Of a DNA stretch of 64,000 bases, positions 16,054 to 25,343 are shown one piece after another. Source of the DNA: Actinoalloteichus hoggarensis (GTDB lineage Bacteria > Actinomycetota > Actinomycetes > Mycobacteriales > Pseudonocardiaceae); the NCBI RefSeq assembly GCF_002234535.1, contig NZ_CP022521.1, positions 5,084,001-5,148,000 on the forward strand, given 5' to 3'. The translations under genes were made by a program, and so were the position numbers. Under the pieces are notes generated by a model that was given only the letters and a program-made list of their open reading frames with translations, searched no databases and had not been told where the DNA came from. Position 1 is the stretch's first letter; every line of letters starts with the position of its first letter.

Positions 16054-16078
16054 CCGCCGTCAGGTCACGCCCGAGGAG

Positions 16079-17959
16079 TCACTCGTTGAGATCACGCAGG
16101 AAGCGCTCCGCCGCCGCGGTCGCGGGTCCGCCCGCGTCGCCGCCGTCCTCGACGAAGCTGGCCAACGCCACGTCGCCCTGCCAGCCGACGAACCAGCTGT
16201 GGCTGCGCAGCGGGACCTCCGTGCCGTACTCGGCCGTGCCCGTCTTGCCGTGCACCGGCTCGCCGGGCACCTCCGCCAGTCGCGTCGCGGTGCCCTCGGT
16301 GACGACCTCGCGCATCATCGTGTGCAGGGCGTCCACCGACTCCGGCTCCAACGGCTCACGGGTCTCGGGCTCCGTCGCCTCCGCCTGGTCGGTCTCGACG
16401 ACCAGCCTCGGCTGCTTCCACTGTCCCGCCGCGACGCCGGCGGTCGCGGCGGCCATCGTCATGGGGTTGACCGTGGTCTGGCCTTGGCCGAAGGCCGAGG
16501 CCGCCTGCGCGGCGGGGCCGTCCGCGGGCGGCACCGAGCCGGTGGAGACGTCGACGCCGATGTCCCAGTCGCCGCCGATGCCGAGCTTCGCCGCCGCCTC
16601 GGTGAGGCCGTCCGAGCCCAGGTTCGGCGCCAGCGCCACGAAGGCGGTGTTGCAGGACCGGGCGAAGTTCTCCCGGAACGGAACCTCGCCCAACGCCTCG
16701 GGGAAGGCGTTCTTGACGCTGTGTCCGTCCACCTCGATCGTCGAAGGGCAGTCGACCGGCTGGTCCAGGGTGACGTCGCCGCCGTCGAGCAGCGCCATCG
16801 CGCTGACCATCTTGAACGTGGAGCCCGGCGGGACCCAGCCGTGGAGGGCGACGTCGCCGCTGCCGCCGTCCGGCCCGCCCGCGACCGCGAGGACGTGACC
16901 GTCGCTGATCCGCACCGCCACCAGCGCGCTGGGCCGGGGTTCCGCCGCCAGCGCGCGGTCGGCCGCGTTCTGCACGGCCGGGTCCAGGGTCAGGGTGACC
17001 GTCTCCCCCGGCACGGGATCGGAGCTGTACAGCTCGCGTTCGGTGCCGTCGATGACGACCGCGACGCCGCCCGTGCCCCGCAGCCGGTCGTCCAGGCTGC
17101 GCTGCAGGCCGCTGAGGCCGACCACGTCCCCGATCCGGTACCGGCCCGGTTCGTCGTCCATGATCTCCTGGGTGACCGGGCCCGCGCTGCCCAGCAACGC
17201 CCTGGCGAACTCCCGAGTCGGTGCCAGCTGCCGGGTCTCCTCGCGGAAGACGGTGCCGGGCAGCTCGTAGATCAGCGGCCGGATCTCCTGATAACGCTCC
17301 TCGCGCAGGGTGACGACCTCGACGAAGTCGTCCGGGTCCGCCGCCGCGATGCGGTCGGGCAGCTCGGAGGTGTCCACCCCGTCCTGAGCCAGCGCGTCGC
17401 CCAGGCTCCGGGCGAGTCCGGCGGCGTCGGTGACGTTGGCCGGGTGGACGCCGATCACGACCACGGGGCGGGCGGTGACGATGGGCTCGCCGTCGACGCC
17501 GACGATCTCGCCGCGCTCCGCAGGCGTGTGGCTGCTGCGGAGACGCTCGCCGTCGACCAGGTCGGGGTGCACGGCGCCCGGATCGAGGACGATCTGCCAG
17601 TCCTCGCCCTGTTGCCGCAGGTCGACGGTGGTCTGGTACTGCCATTCACCCCCCGAGGCCAGCTCCCAGGAGACGTCGAGCCGAGCCTCGGCCGCCGCGT
17701 CGTCGACCGTGACGTCGCCGACGGTCACCTCGTGGACCCGGCCCGCCACTCCCTCGGTGATCTCGGTGTACCACTCCTGGGCCTCGTCGCCGGAGCTCTC
17801 GACGTACGAGAGCGATGTCAGATCGCCCGACTGCCAGGCCTGAGCGAACCGAGTCGCCGCGTCCTCGGCCGCCGCGTGGCCGTTCGAACACGCGGCCACT
17901 CCGCCGCAGGCCAGCACGGTGACCCCGAACAGGACGGCCGTCCGTCTTCCGATGCGCAT
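16079..17959 (-). CDS. Class B penicillin-binding protein, lipoprotein with NTF2-like domain
   Basis: 626-residue transpeptidase acting outside the membrane in peptidoglycan cross-linking. A lipobox (GVAAC, Cys24) anchors it. Residues about 30-150 resemble the NTF2-like N-terminal domain of MecA-type PBPs, a dimerisation domain follows, and the transpeptidase domain has STFK near residue 380, SCN near 436 and KTGTAE near 572. The ATG at 17959 has GAGAGA upstream. Genes of this build in actinomycetes are usually monocistronic. The MecA-like architecture alone does not show beta-lactam resistance. Confidence 0.92.
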   Translation of the reverse strand: MRIGRRTAVLFGVTVLACGGVAACSNGHAAAEDAATRFAQAWQSGDLTSLSYVESSGDEAQEWYTEITEGVAGRVHEVTVGDVTVDDAAAEARLDVSWELASGGEWQYQTTVDLRQQGEDWQIVLDPGAVHPDLVDGERLRSSHTPAERGEIVGVDGEPIVTARPVVVIGVHPANVTDAAGLARSLGDALAQDGVDTSELPDRIAAADPDDFVEVVTLREERYQEIRPLIYELPGTVFREETRQLAPTREFARALLGSAGPVTQEIMDDEPGRYRIGDVVGLSGLQRSLDDRLRGTGGVAVVIDGTERELYSSDPVPGETVTLTLDPAVQNAADRALAAEPRPSALVAVRISDGHVLAVAGGPDGGSGDVALHGWVPPGSTFKMVSAMALLDGGDVTLDQPVDCPSTIEVDGHSVKNAFPEALGEVPFRENFARSCNTAFVALAPNLGSDGLTEAAAKLGIGGDWDIGVDVSTGSVPPADGPAAQAASAFGQGQTTVNPMTMAAATAGVAAGQWKQPRLVVETDQAEATEPETREPLEPESVDALHTMMREVVTEGTATRLAEVPGEPVHGKTGTAEYGTEVPLRSHSWFVGWQGDVALASFVEDGGDAGGPATAAAERFLRDLNE

Positions 17960-18438
17960 GTGGATCTCTCCTCGACAGCCGGATCACCAAGGCCGTGCGG
18001 CGGCCGGATTCCGGCCCCGCAGGCCGCTATCGTGGATCGCCCCCGAAGCGAAAGCACGATCTGTCTGACACGAACTAGACGCACGGCACCGCATGCGGGT
18101 GGGCCGAACCAGGGTTAGCTGTACCACATCCGAGCGGCGGCGCACGTCGTCTACGTTAACGAGCGCGACGTGTACTCACGACGACTCGGCGCTGATCCGA
18201 CACGGTGGCCCGCCGCCCGCGCCGGAGCCGTGTGCCTGCCCGCCGCCCGTCGGAGAGCCCCGCGATCCCGTCGCCGCGGCACGCTCGCACGGACGTTCCC
18301 GCCGAGCCGTCGGCGGTGCGGGGCCGGGCGAGGCGGCCTCGGCGACGTGTCCGACGGGCGTGTGTTCGACGGGATCGAGGACGGCAGGCGTCGAACCCGT
18401 CGGGGCGTCGAACCTGCGGCCGTCGAGCCCGACGACGC
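17960..18438. other. Intergenic region, nothing recognised
   Basis: 479 bp upstream of the penicillin-binding protein gene and downstream of the enolase-superfamily gene. A somewhat AT-richer part near 18045-18175 probably carries the PBP promoter. No gene or repeat is supported. Confidence 0.4.
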
Positions 18439-19527
18439 CTAGTCCGCGAGCGGGGTCAGCCGCTCGGTGGCGAAGACGAGCCCGTGACCGGGCACCGTCG
18501 CGGTGTGCGCCGAGGGCGCGTCGAGCCGAACCCCGCTCGGCTCCGCCAGCGCACCGAGGGCGCCGAACGAGGCACGGTCGATGTCCTCCACCATGGACAC
18601 CGAGCCCACGCACATCGCCAGTTGCGCGGACAGCTCCGGCAGCAGATGCGGCGCGGTCGGCACGCCGAAGGACGCGGCCAGCTCGGCGATCCGCAGGAAC
18701 GGCGTGATGCCGCCGACCCGGACCACGTTGGGCTGCACGAAGTCGACCGCGCCCGCCGTCAGCGCGTCGCGGAACTGATGTCCGGTCCGCAGGTTCTCGC
18801 CGACCGCGACGGGCACGTCGACGGCCGCGCGAAACCGGGCGAGGCCCGGAAGCTCGTCGGCGAGCAGGGGCTCCTCGATCCAGTAGGGATCGTAGGCCGA
18901 CAGGGCGCGGACGGCCCGCACCGCGGTGGGGTGGTCCCAGCGCTGATTCGCGTCGATCATCAGCAGCCGATCCGGGCCGAGGACCTCCCGTACCGCGGCG
19001 ACCCGTTCAAGGTCTCTGGCCAATTCGGGGGACCCGACCTTGATCTTCACCGCGCGGTGGCCCGCGGCCACGAAGCGGCGGACCTGCTCCAGCAGCTCGT
19101 CGAGCTCGTAGTAGAGGTTGACGCCGCTGCCGTAGACCCCGATGGTCTCGCGTCGCCTGCCGATGAAGTCGACCAGCGGGAGCCCGGCGGCCTTGGCCCG
19201 AAGATCCCACAGGGCGATGTCGACGGCCGCGAGGGCCATCCCGGTGATGCCCCCCGAGCCGCCCTCGTGCAGTCCCGCCCACCAGCGGTCCCACAGCACG
19301 CCCGCCGGGGCGGTCTCCGCGCCCACGACCAGCCTGGGCAGGTCGTGTCGCAGCATGGCGAGCACCGAGTGCGCTCCGACCAGCGGCGTCCAGCTGAAAC
19401 CGGTGCCGGTAGCGCCGTCCTCGGTGCGCAGGGTCGTGACGATCAGGTGCTGCTGGTCGACGCCGGGACCCCAGGACCGGTCCAACGGCACGGTGAACGC
19501 CTCGCTGGTCAGCTCGGTGATGCGCAT
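18439..19527 (-). CDS. Mandelate racemase/enolase-superfamily sugar-acid dehydratase candidate
   Basis: 362-residue enolase-superfamily enzyme. The capping domain (1-125) contains GTGFSWTPLVG. The barrel carries the KxK base (AVKIKVG), the metal ligands in LMIDANQRW (Asp), YWIEEPL (Glu) and VPVAVGENLRT (Glu), and a His in TAPHLLPE. This is the mandelate-racemase subgroup, which dehydrates or epimerises aldonic and uronic acids; the substrate cannot be read from sequence. Its place beside a sugar SDR and an oxidoreductase in a pectin locus suggests a galacturonate- or rhamnonate-like acid (inference). ATG at 19527; the 265-bp gap upstream contains a small GGCATC triple repeat near 19550. Confidence 0.85.
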   Translation of the reverse strand: MRITELTSEAFTVPLDRSWGPGVDQQHLIVTTLRTEDGATGTGFSWTPLVGAHSVLAMLRHDLPRLVVGAETAPAGVLWDRWWAGLHEGGSGGITGMALAAVDIALWDLRAKAAGLPLVDFIGRRRETIGVYGSGVNLYYELDELLEQVRRFVAAGHRAVKIKVGSPELARDLERVAAVREVLGPDRLLMIDANQRWDHPTAVRAVRALSAYDPYWIEEPLLADELPGLARFRAAVDVPVAVGENLRTGHQFRDALTAGAVDFVQPNVVRVGGITPFLRIAELAASFGVPTAPHLLPELSAQLAMCVGSVSMVEDIDRASFGALGALAEPSGVRLDAPSAHTATVPGHGLVFATERLTPLAD

Positions 19528-19792
19528 CGGGTCGCGTTCCCTCTCGTTCGGCATCGGCATCGGCATCGGCGTAGGCCCGGCGAGACCGCGCGACGGTCGG
19601 CGGCGCGCGGGCGTCGTCACGGCGCCGGGCGTCTTCCTCATCGGGTCCGCCAGACCCGCGACCGGGTCGGGCGGCAGCGTAAGGCCGGCTGCCCGACGCC
19701 CCGCGCCGTCCCGGCCGACGCGCCCGCCCCGCGCCCTTCTCGTCGGCACACGCGAACGCGCGGAGTCGGGGCGGCCGGGAACCGCCCGCGGT

Positions 19793-20680
19793 TCAGCGCA
19801 GCTCGGTGCGCCAGCTCCGCTTCGCGCGCCAGCCCAGCAGCCGCTCGGCCTTGGTGCTGTCGAAGGCCGGGCTCGAACCGGTCAGTCCCGCCGCCTGTTC
19901 GGCGGACACGCCCGCGTGTGCGACGAGCAGCTCGGACAACGGCTCTCTGGCCATGGCGTCCGGCGCGCTGACGAAGAAGACCTCGCCCGGCGGGATGTCG
20001 TGTGCCTTGGCCAGCAGCGCGGCGACGAAGTCACCCGCGTCGCGCGCGTCGAGATAGTTGAACAGCGACACGGCGGCCAGTTCGGGCCGGTTCAGTCGAT
20101 CGAGGATCGTGTCGCCGGTCTGGGTGGGCGCCCCGTCCCACTCCTCCGGTGAGACGACGAAGCAGGGCCGGAACGCATGGCAGGCGATGCGGTCCGGCCA
20201 GCGGCGCGCGAACGCCTGGATCGTCTCCTCCGCGACGACCTTGGACAGCCCGTAGGCGTGCCACGGCCGCGTCGGATGCGCCTCGTCCAGCGGCAGGTAG
20301 TCCGCCTGCCAGCCCGCCGGGTTCCCGTAGCCGATGACGGTGGGGCTGCTGGCGGCCAGCACCGTGCCGACGCCCAGCTCCGTGGCGGCCTGACAGACGT
20401 TGAACACCATCTGCGTGTTGGTGCGGAAGGTCGCGACGTCGGTACGCAGGAACGGAACCGGTACGGCCGCCAGATGCACGACGGCATCCGGCCGGTACCG
20501 GCCGATGACGCTGTAGCACTCACCGGTGTCGAGCAGGTCCACCGCGAAGGACTCGTAGGGGACCTGCTCGAACGACGGCCGGACGAGGTCGACGCAGACG
20601 GGTTCGTGCCCCGCCTCGGCCAGCGCCGCGAGGACGCTGCGCCCCAGCCTGCCGCTGCCTCCGGTGACGAGTACCCGCAC
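19793..20680 (-). CDS. NAD-dependent epimerase/dehydratase family protein (extended SDR)
   Basis: 295-residue extended short-chain dehydrogenase. The cofactor motif VTGGSGRLG is at residues 5-13, an acidic residue at the end of strand 2 (VCVDLVR) predicts NAD, VVHLAAVPVP is the typical middle block, and the catalytic Tyr-Lys is in YGLSK. The GTG start at 20680 follows GGAGG. It is the middle of three minus-strand genes with an oxidoreductase upstream and an enolase-superfamily gene downstream. Uronate dehydrogenase is one attractive possibility for a pectin locus, but the similarity seen only supports sugar epimerase/dehydrogenase. Confidence 0.85.
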   Translation of the reverse strand: MRVLVTGGSGRLGRSVLAALAEAGHEPVCVDLVRPSFEQVPYESFAVDLLDTGECYSVIGRYRPDAVVHLAAVPVPFLRTDVATFRTNTQMVFNVCQAATELGVGTVLAASSPTVIGYGNPAGWQADYLPLDEAHPTRPWHAYGLSKVVAEETIQAFARRWPDRIACHAFRPCFVVSPEEWDGAPTQTGDTILDRLNRPELAAVSLFNYLDARDAGDFVAALLAKAHDIPPGEVFFVSAPDAMAREPLSELLVAHAGVSAEQAAGLTGSSPAFDSTKAERLLGWRAKRSWRTELR

Positions 20681-20733
20681 TGGTCGACCTCCTGGGTGTC
20701 TCGGGACTGACGTGGACGAGACGGATCAGCCCG

Positions 20734-21885
20734 TCACGCCGTGATGGGCTCGATGGCGACGCGACGGCCGGTGCGCGAGGACTCCAGGCCTGCCTCGGCC
20801 AGCTGCACTCCCCTGGCTCCGGCCAGGAAGTCGTGCGGGAACGGCGCGTCCTCGCAGACATGGCGGACGAACATCTCCCACTGCACGCGGAATCCGTTGT
20901 CCAGCTCGCCGTTGTCCGGCACGTCCTGCCACTGCTCGCGGAACGGCTCCGGCTGCGCGACGTCGGGATCCCACACCGGCATCGGCGTGGCCGATCGGTG
21001 CTGGGCACGGCAGGAACGCAGGCCCGCGACCGCGCTGCCCTCGGTGCCGTCGACCTGGAACTCGACGAGTTCGTCGCGGTTGACCCGCACCGACCACGAG
21101 GAGTTGATCTGAGCGATGACGCCGCCCGCCAGCTCGAAGATCCCGTAGGCGGAGTCGTCGGCCGTCGCCTCGTAGGCCTGGTTCTTCTCGTCCCAGCGAC
21201 GGTCGATGTGCGTGACGGCCTTGGCGGTGACCGCCTCCACCGCACCGAACAGGTCCTCCAGCACGTAGTGCCAGTGGGGGAACATGTCGACGACGATGCC
21301 GCCGCCGTCCTCGGCCCGGTAGTTCCAGCTCGGGCGCTGCGCACGCTGCCAGTCGCCCTCGAAGACCCAGTAGCCGAACTCGCCGCGCACCGAGAGGATG
21401 CGGCCGAAGAAGCCGCCCTCGACGAGCCGCTTGAGCTTCATCAGGCCGGGCAGGAACAGCTTGTCCTGCACGACGCCCGTCTTCACCCCGGCCTCGGCGG
21501 CGACCCTGGCCAGTTCCACGGCACCCGCGAGCGAGGTCGCGGTGGGCTTCTCGGTGTAGACGTGCTTGCCCGCCTCGACCGCGCGACGCACCGCCTCCTC
21601 GCGGGCGCTGGTCACCTGGGCGTCGAAGTAGATCGACACGTCGTCGGCGGCCAGGGCCTCGCCGAGGTCGGTCGTCCACCGATCCAGCTTGTGCCGTCGG
21701 GCCAGTTCTCGAAGCTTCTGTTCGCTGCGTCCGACGAGGATCGGCTCGGGCATGACCCGAGTCCCGTCGGACAGCGTGACGCCGCCCGCCTCGCGGATGG
21801 CGAGGATCGAGCGGAGCAGATGCTGGCGATAGCCCATCCGTCCCGTGATCCCGTTCATCGCGATACCCAGCACTTGACTGTCCAT
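20734..21885 (-). CDS. Gfo/Idh/MocA-family oxidoreductase 1
   Basis: 383-residue NAD(P)-dependent sugar oxidoreductase. It starts with an atypical Rossmann segment (LGIAMNGITGRMGYRQHLL) and has the family lysine in HVYTEKPTAT (about residue 110-118). The long insertion and overall pattern match sugar-specific members often found in plant-polysaccharide loci. The ATG at 21885 has GGAGGTAAGGACGC upstream. A perfect palindrome GGAAAGCGCTTTCC begins 16 bases before the start, so a LacI-type repressor should block this gene directly. It probably leads a three-gene minus-strand operon. Confidence 0.88.
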   Translation of the reverse strand: MDSQVLGIAMNGITGRMGYRQHLLRSILAIREAGGVTLSDGTRVMPEPILVGRSEQKLRELARRHKLDRWTTDLGEALAADDVSIYFDAQVTSAREEAVRRAVEAGKHVYTEKPTATSLAGAVELARVAAEAGVKTGVVQDKLFLPGLMKLKRLVEGGFFGRILSVRGEFGYWVFEGDWQRAQRPSWNYRAEDGGGIVVDMFPHWHYVLEDLFGAVEAVTAKAVTHIDRRWDEKNQAYEATADDSAYGIFELAGGVIAQINSSWSVRVNRDELVEFQVDGTEGSAVAGLRSCRAQHRSATPMPVWDPDVAQPEPFREQWQDVPDNGELDNGFRVQWEMFVRHVCEDAPFPHDFLAGARGVQLAEAGLESSRTGRRVAIEPITA

Positions 21886-21901
21886 GCGTCCTTACCTCCC
21901 A

Positions 21902-21915
21902 GGAAAGCGCTTTCC
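21902..21915. promoter_or_regulatory. LacI-type operator, perfect palindrome
   Basis: GGAAAGCGCTTTCC is a perfect 14-bp palindrome with the central CG of LacI-family operators, 16 bp upstream of the oxidoreductase start on the minus strand and about 200 bp upstream of the divergent binding-protein gene. The same core recurs at 22050, 29081, 29263 and 44250. Confidence 0.8.
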
Positions 21916-22049
21916 ACCGTAACCTGTGTCGGACCGCACGCCAAGACCCGGTTCCCCGCGGCAGGACCGCCCGCCCCACCAGCGCTGACGTCCGACTTCG
22001 TCCGGTTTCGGCCGTGTGATTGACACCACCGAAGATGACGCATACTTTC

Positions 22050-22063
22050 GGTAAACGCTTTCC
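22050..22063. promoter_or_regulatory. LacI-type operator in front of the ABC transporter operon
   Basis: GGTAAACGCTTTCC keeps the right half-site of GGAAAGCGCTTTCC, with two changes in the left half. It lies 51 bp upstream of the binding-protein ATG, the usual place for a repressor to overlap the promoter. Confidence 0.65.
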
Positions 22064-22114
22064 AGTGAGTGCTCGGTCACCCTGGCCGGCACTGTTCAGA
22101 TCAGGAGGCCCGGG

Positions 22115-23410
22115 ATGGGTGCGCAGAGACGCTCACCGTTACAACGGGGAAGATCTGTTTTAGCCGCGGCCGTGGTGGCCGGACTGGTGACGGCATGCGG
22201 CGGCGCGGGCGGGGACTCCGACGGCCAGGTGGAGCTGCGGTTCACCTGGTGGGGCAGCGACGACCGCGCCGAGATCACCGAAGAGGCGATCGCGTTGTTC
22301 GAGGAGCGGCATCCGAACATCACGGTGAACACGTCGTATGCGGCGTTCTCGGGGTACTTCGAGCGGTTGGCGACCGAGGTCGCGGGCAACAACGCTCCGG
22401 ACGTGATCCAGATGGACTACGCCTATCTGCGGGAGTACGGGGATCGGGGTGTCCTTGCCGATCTGCACGAGTTCGACGAGGATCAGCTGGGCACCGAGGG
22501 GATCACGCCGTTGCTGGCGCGGTCCGGGGAGATCGACGGGAGTCTGTACGCGCTGCCGATGGCGCAGAACACGCATGCGTGGGCGTATGACGAGCAGGCC
22601 TGGACGGAGTCCGGGGTGCCGCTGCCCGAGGCGGGCTGGACGTGGGAGGACCTGCTGAGCAGCAGTCAGGCGCTCACCGAGTCCACCGACGGCGAGCGCT
22701 ACGGGACCACCGACTTCGGCTGGTCCTGGGAGACCTACCAGGTCTGGCTGCGTCAGCAGGACAAGGACCTCTACACCGACGCGGGCGAGATCGGCTTCAC
22801 CTCCGACGACCTGCGCACCTACCTCGAACTCCTCGACGAGTTCCGCACCACCGAGGCCGCCACCCCCGCCACCATCACCTCCGAGATCGACGGCGCCGTG
22901 GAGAACTCGCCGCTGGCCAGGGGTTCGGCGTTCGCCGACTTCACGTGGGACAGCACGGCGGTCAGCTTCTTCTCCGTGCTGCCGGACGGCGTCGGCCTCG
23001 CACCGATGCCGCGCATCGAGGGCAGCGACCGGGTGGGCCAGTTCGCCAAGCCCGGCATGCTCATCAGCATCGCGGCGAACAGTGATCACCCCGAGGAGTC
23101 GGCCGCCCTGGTCGACTTCCTGCTCAACGACGTCGACGCCGGACTCATCCTCGGCACCTCCCGAGGCATGCCCGTCAACGACGACGTCCGAGCAGCCGTC
23201 GGAGCCGAACTCGACGGCCCCGACCAACTCGTCTACGACTACGAGGAAGCCCTCGCCGACGAACTCGAGGAACCCCCGTCCGCCCCGCCACCGGGCAACA
23301 GCGCGCTCAAACGAGAATGGCAGCGACTCAACTCGGTGATCGGCTTCGGACAACTGTCCATCGACGACGCGGTCGAACAGTTCATGGAACGCGCCGAACA
23401 GGAACTCTGA
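22115..23410 (+). CDS. ABC transporter sugar-binding lipoprotein 1
   Basis: 431-residue extracellular solute-binding protein of the family-1 (carbohydrate) type. Signal sequence with lipobox LVTAC (Cys28), then LRFTWWGSDDRAEITEEAI, ITVNTSYAAFSGYFERLATE and PDVIQMDYAYLREY. The ATG at 22115 follows AGGAGG. It is first in an operon with two permease genes and a YesL-type protein; a hairpin after its stop (23427-23456) should make it more abundant than the permeases. It is clearly paralogous to the binding proteins at 32289 and 36108. An oligouronide or rhamnose-containing oligomer is the likely ligand (inference from context). Confidence 0.92.
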   Translation: MGAQRRSPLQRGRSVLAAAVVAGLVTACGGAGGDSDGQVELRFTWWGSDDRAEITEEAIALFEERHPNITVNTSYAAFSGYFERLATEVAGNNAPDVIQMDYAYLREYGDRGVLADLHEFDEDQLGTEGITPLLARSGEIDGSLYALPMAQNTHAWAYDEQAWTESGVPLPEAGWTWEDLLSSSQALTESTDGERYGTTDFGWSWETYQVWLRQQDKDLYTDAGEIGFTSDDLRTYLELLDEFRTTEAATPATITSEIDGAVENSPLARGSAFADFTWDSTAVSFFSVLPDGVGLAPMPRIEGSDRVGQFAKPGMLISIAANSDHPEESAALVDFLLNDVDAGLILGTSRGMPVNDDVRAAVGAELDGPDQLVYDYEEALADELEEPPSAPPPGNSALKREWQRLNSVIGFGQLSIDDAVEQFMERAEQEL

Positions 23411-23426
23411 GGAGAGTCCGTTGAGC

Positions 23427-23456
23427 GGATGCGGCCGCCTGAGAACGGCCGCATCC
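23427..23456 (+). terminator. Intercistronic hairpin between binding protein and permease
   Basis: GGATGCGGCCG (23427-23437) pairs perfectly with CGGCCGCATCC (23446-23456) around 8 nt. Placed 17 bp after the binding-protein stop, it probably acts as a partial terminator or mRNA-end stabiliser. Confidence 0.65.
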
Positions 23457-23472
23457 CAGGATAGGTAAGGTC

Positions 23473-24438
23473 ATGGTCGCGCAACAAGTCAACGAAGTGG
23501 CATCGCCGCAGCCCGGCGGGACGAGACCGGGCCGCGCCCGGAAGGGGCCGAAGAACAAGGAGCAGACAGGCATCGCCTATCTGTTCCTGTCGCCGTGGAT
23601 CGCGGGCGCCGTGCTGCTCACCATCGGTCCGATGGTGGCCTCGCTGTACCTGTCCTTCACGAACTACAACCTGTTCACCGCGCCCGAATGGGTCGGCCTG
23701 GACAACTACATCCGACTGTTCACCCAGGACGACCGGTTCATGTCGTCGGTCGGGGTGACCTTCCAGTACGTCTTCCTGTCCGCGCCGCTCAAGCTGGCGG
23801 CGGCCCTGGGCGTGGCCCTGCTGCTCAACCGCCCGAGGAAGGGCCAGGGCTTCTACCGCTCCGCGTTCTACGCCCCGTCGCTGCTGGGCGCCAGCGTCGG
23901 CATCGCCCTGGTGTGGCGGTCGCTGTTCACCGACGACGGCGCGGTCGACTCGCTGCTGCGGTCCGTCGGGATCGACACCGGCGGCTGGATCAACCAGCCC
24001 GACTACGCGATGTACGTCATCGTCATCCTGGCGGTCTGGCAGTTCGGCGCGCCGATGGTCATCTTCCTCGCGGGCCTCAAGCAGATCCCGCAGGACCTCT
24101 ACGACGCCGCCGCCGTGGACGGGGCGAGCACGTGGAAGACCTTCACCTCGGTGACGCTGCCGATGCTGTCCCCGGTCATCTTCTTCAACCTCGTGATGGA
24201 GATCATCCAGTCGTTCCAGTCCTTCACCGGGGCCTTCGTGGTCAGCAACGGGCAGGGCGGCCCCGCCGACTCCACGCTCTTCTACACGCTGTACCTGTAC
24301 CAGCGTGGATTCCAGGACTTCCAGATGGGCTACGCCTCGGCGATGGCCTGGCTGCTGCTCCTGACCATCGCGCTGTTCACCGGACTGGTCTTCAAGACGT
24401 CCGGCCGGTGGGTGTTCTACGCCGGAGAGGACAAGTAG
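23473..24438 (+). CDS. Sugar ABC transporter permease (MalF type)
   Basis: 321-residue inner-membrane permease with six predicted helices, the first after a basic 30-residue N-terminus (YLFLSPWIAGAVLLTIG). The EAA loop that docks the ATPase reads QDLYDAAAVDGASTWKTF, ending in TLPML. The ATG at 23473 follows GGTAAGG. It is joined directly to the second permease (stop TAG followed by ATG). No ATP-binding subunit is encoded nearby, as is common in actinomycetes that share one MsiK-type ATPase among sugar importers (family knowledge). Confidence 0.94.
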   Translation: MVAQQVNEVASPQPGGTRPGRARKGPKNKEQTGIAYLFLSPWIAGAVLLTIGPMVASLYLSFTNYNLFTAPEWVGLDNYIRLFTQDDRFMSSVGVTFQYVFLSAPLKLAAALGVALLLNRPRKGQGFYRSAFYAPSLLGASVGIALVWRSLFTDDGAVDSLLRSVGIDTGGWINQPDYAMYVIVILAVWQFGAPMVIFLAGLKQIPQDLYDAAAVDGASTWKTFTSVTLPMLSPVIFFNLVMEIIQSFQSFTGAFVVSNGQGGPADSTLFYTLYLYQRGFQDFQMGYASAMAWLLLLTIALFTGLVFKTSGRWVFYAGEDK

Positions 24439-25341
24439 ATGAGTACTGCGACGCTGACCGCGCCGGAGGACCAGGCGGCGACGCCCCCGCCCAAGCGGAA
24501 CAAGAAGCCGGGCAGGCTGCGCACCGTCCTCTGGCACGCGGTGATCCTGGCGTTCATCGCCGTGCTGCTCTACCCGATCGCCTGGCTGCTCGGTGCCGCG
24601 TTCAAGCCCGCGAACGAGGTCATCACCAGCCTGGCGCTGCTGCCGGAGAATCCGACCTGGCAGAACTTCGTCGACGCCGTGGCAGGCATCGGCGGCACCA
24701 GCTTCGGGACCTTCCTGTACAACTCGCTGTTCATCGCGGGCGGATCGGTCGTCGGCAACGTCGTCTCGTGTGTGCTGGCCGCCTACGCCTTCGCCAGGCT
24801 GCGGTTCAAGCTGAGCAAGCTGATGTTCGGCTTCATGCTGATGACGCTCATGCTGCCGCACCACGTGGTGCTGATCCCGCAGTACATCATCTTCCAGAAC
24901 ATGGGCATGGTCGACACGTTCTGGCCGCTGATCCTGCCGAAGTTCCTGGCCACCGAGGCGTTCTTCGTCTTCCTGATGATCCAGTTCATGCGGGGCCTGC
25001 CCCGTGAGCTGGACGAGGCGGCGACGATCGACGGCTGCGGACCGCTGCGGCTGTTCTACTACATCATCCTGCCGCTGGCCCGACCCGCGTTGATCACCAC
25101 CGCGATCTTCACGTTCATCTGGACCTGGAACGACTTCTTCAGCCAGCTGATCTACCTGAGCAGCCCGAGCAACTACACGCTGCCGCTGGCCCTGCGGCTG
25201 TTCATCGACCAGACGAGCGTCTCGGCCTACGGTCCGATGTTCGCCATGTCGGTGCTCACGCTGGTGCCGATCGGGCTGTTCTTCTTCGCGTTCCAGCGCT
25301 ACCTGGTCCAGGGCCTGGCGACCTCCGGACTGAAGGGCTGA
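24439..25341 (+). CDS. Sugar ABC transporter permease (MalG type)
   Basis: 300-residue permease partner. It has six hydrophobic helices, beginning with WHAVILAFIAVLLYPIAWLL, and an EAA loop RELDEAATIDGCGPLRLFYY ending in ILPLARPAL. It begins on the base after the first permease's stop. With the upstream gene it forms the only permease pair in the window, while three related binding proteins are present. It should import oligosaccharides released by the lyases (inference). Confidence 0.94.
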   Translation: MSTATLTAPEDQAATPPPKRNKKPGRLRTVLWHAVILAFIAVLLYPIAWLLGAAFKPANEVITSLALLPENPTWQNFVDAVAGIGGTSFGTFLYNSLFIAGGSVVGNVVSCVLAAYAFARLRFKLSKLMFGFMLMTLMLPHHVVLIPQYIIFQNMGMVDTFWPLILPKFLATEAFFVFLMIQFMRGLPRELDEAATIDGCGPLRLFYYIILPLARPALITTAIFTFIWTWNDFFSQLIYLSSPSNYTLPLALRLFIDQTSVSAYGPMFAMSVLTLVPIGLFFFAFQRYLVQGLATSGLKG

Positions 25342-25343
25342 TC

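Noticed and set aside
16079-17959. Reading the MecA-like penicillin-binding protein as a beta-lactam resistance determinant
   Set aside because: Such NTF2-domain class B PBPs are normal in actinomycetes; no regulator or beta-lactamase adjoins it.
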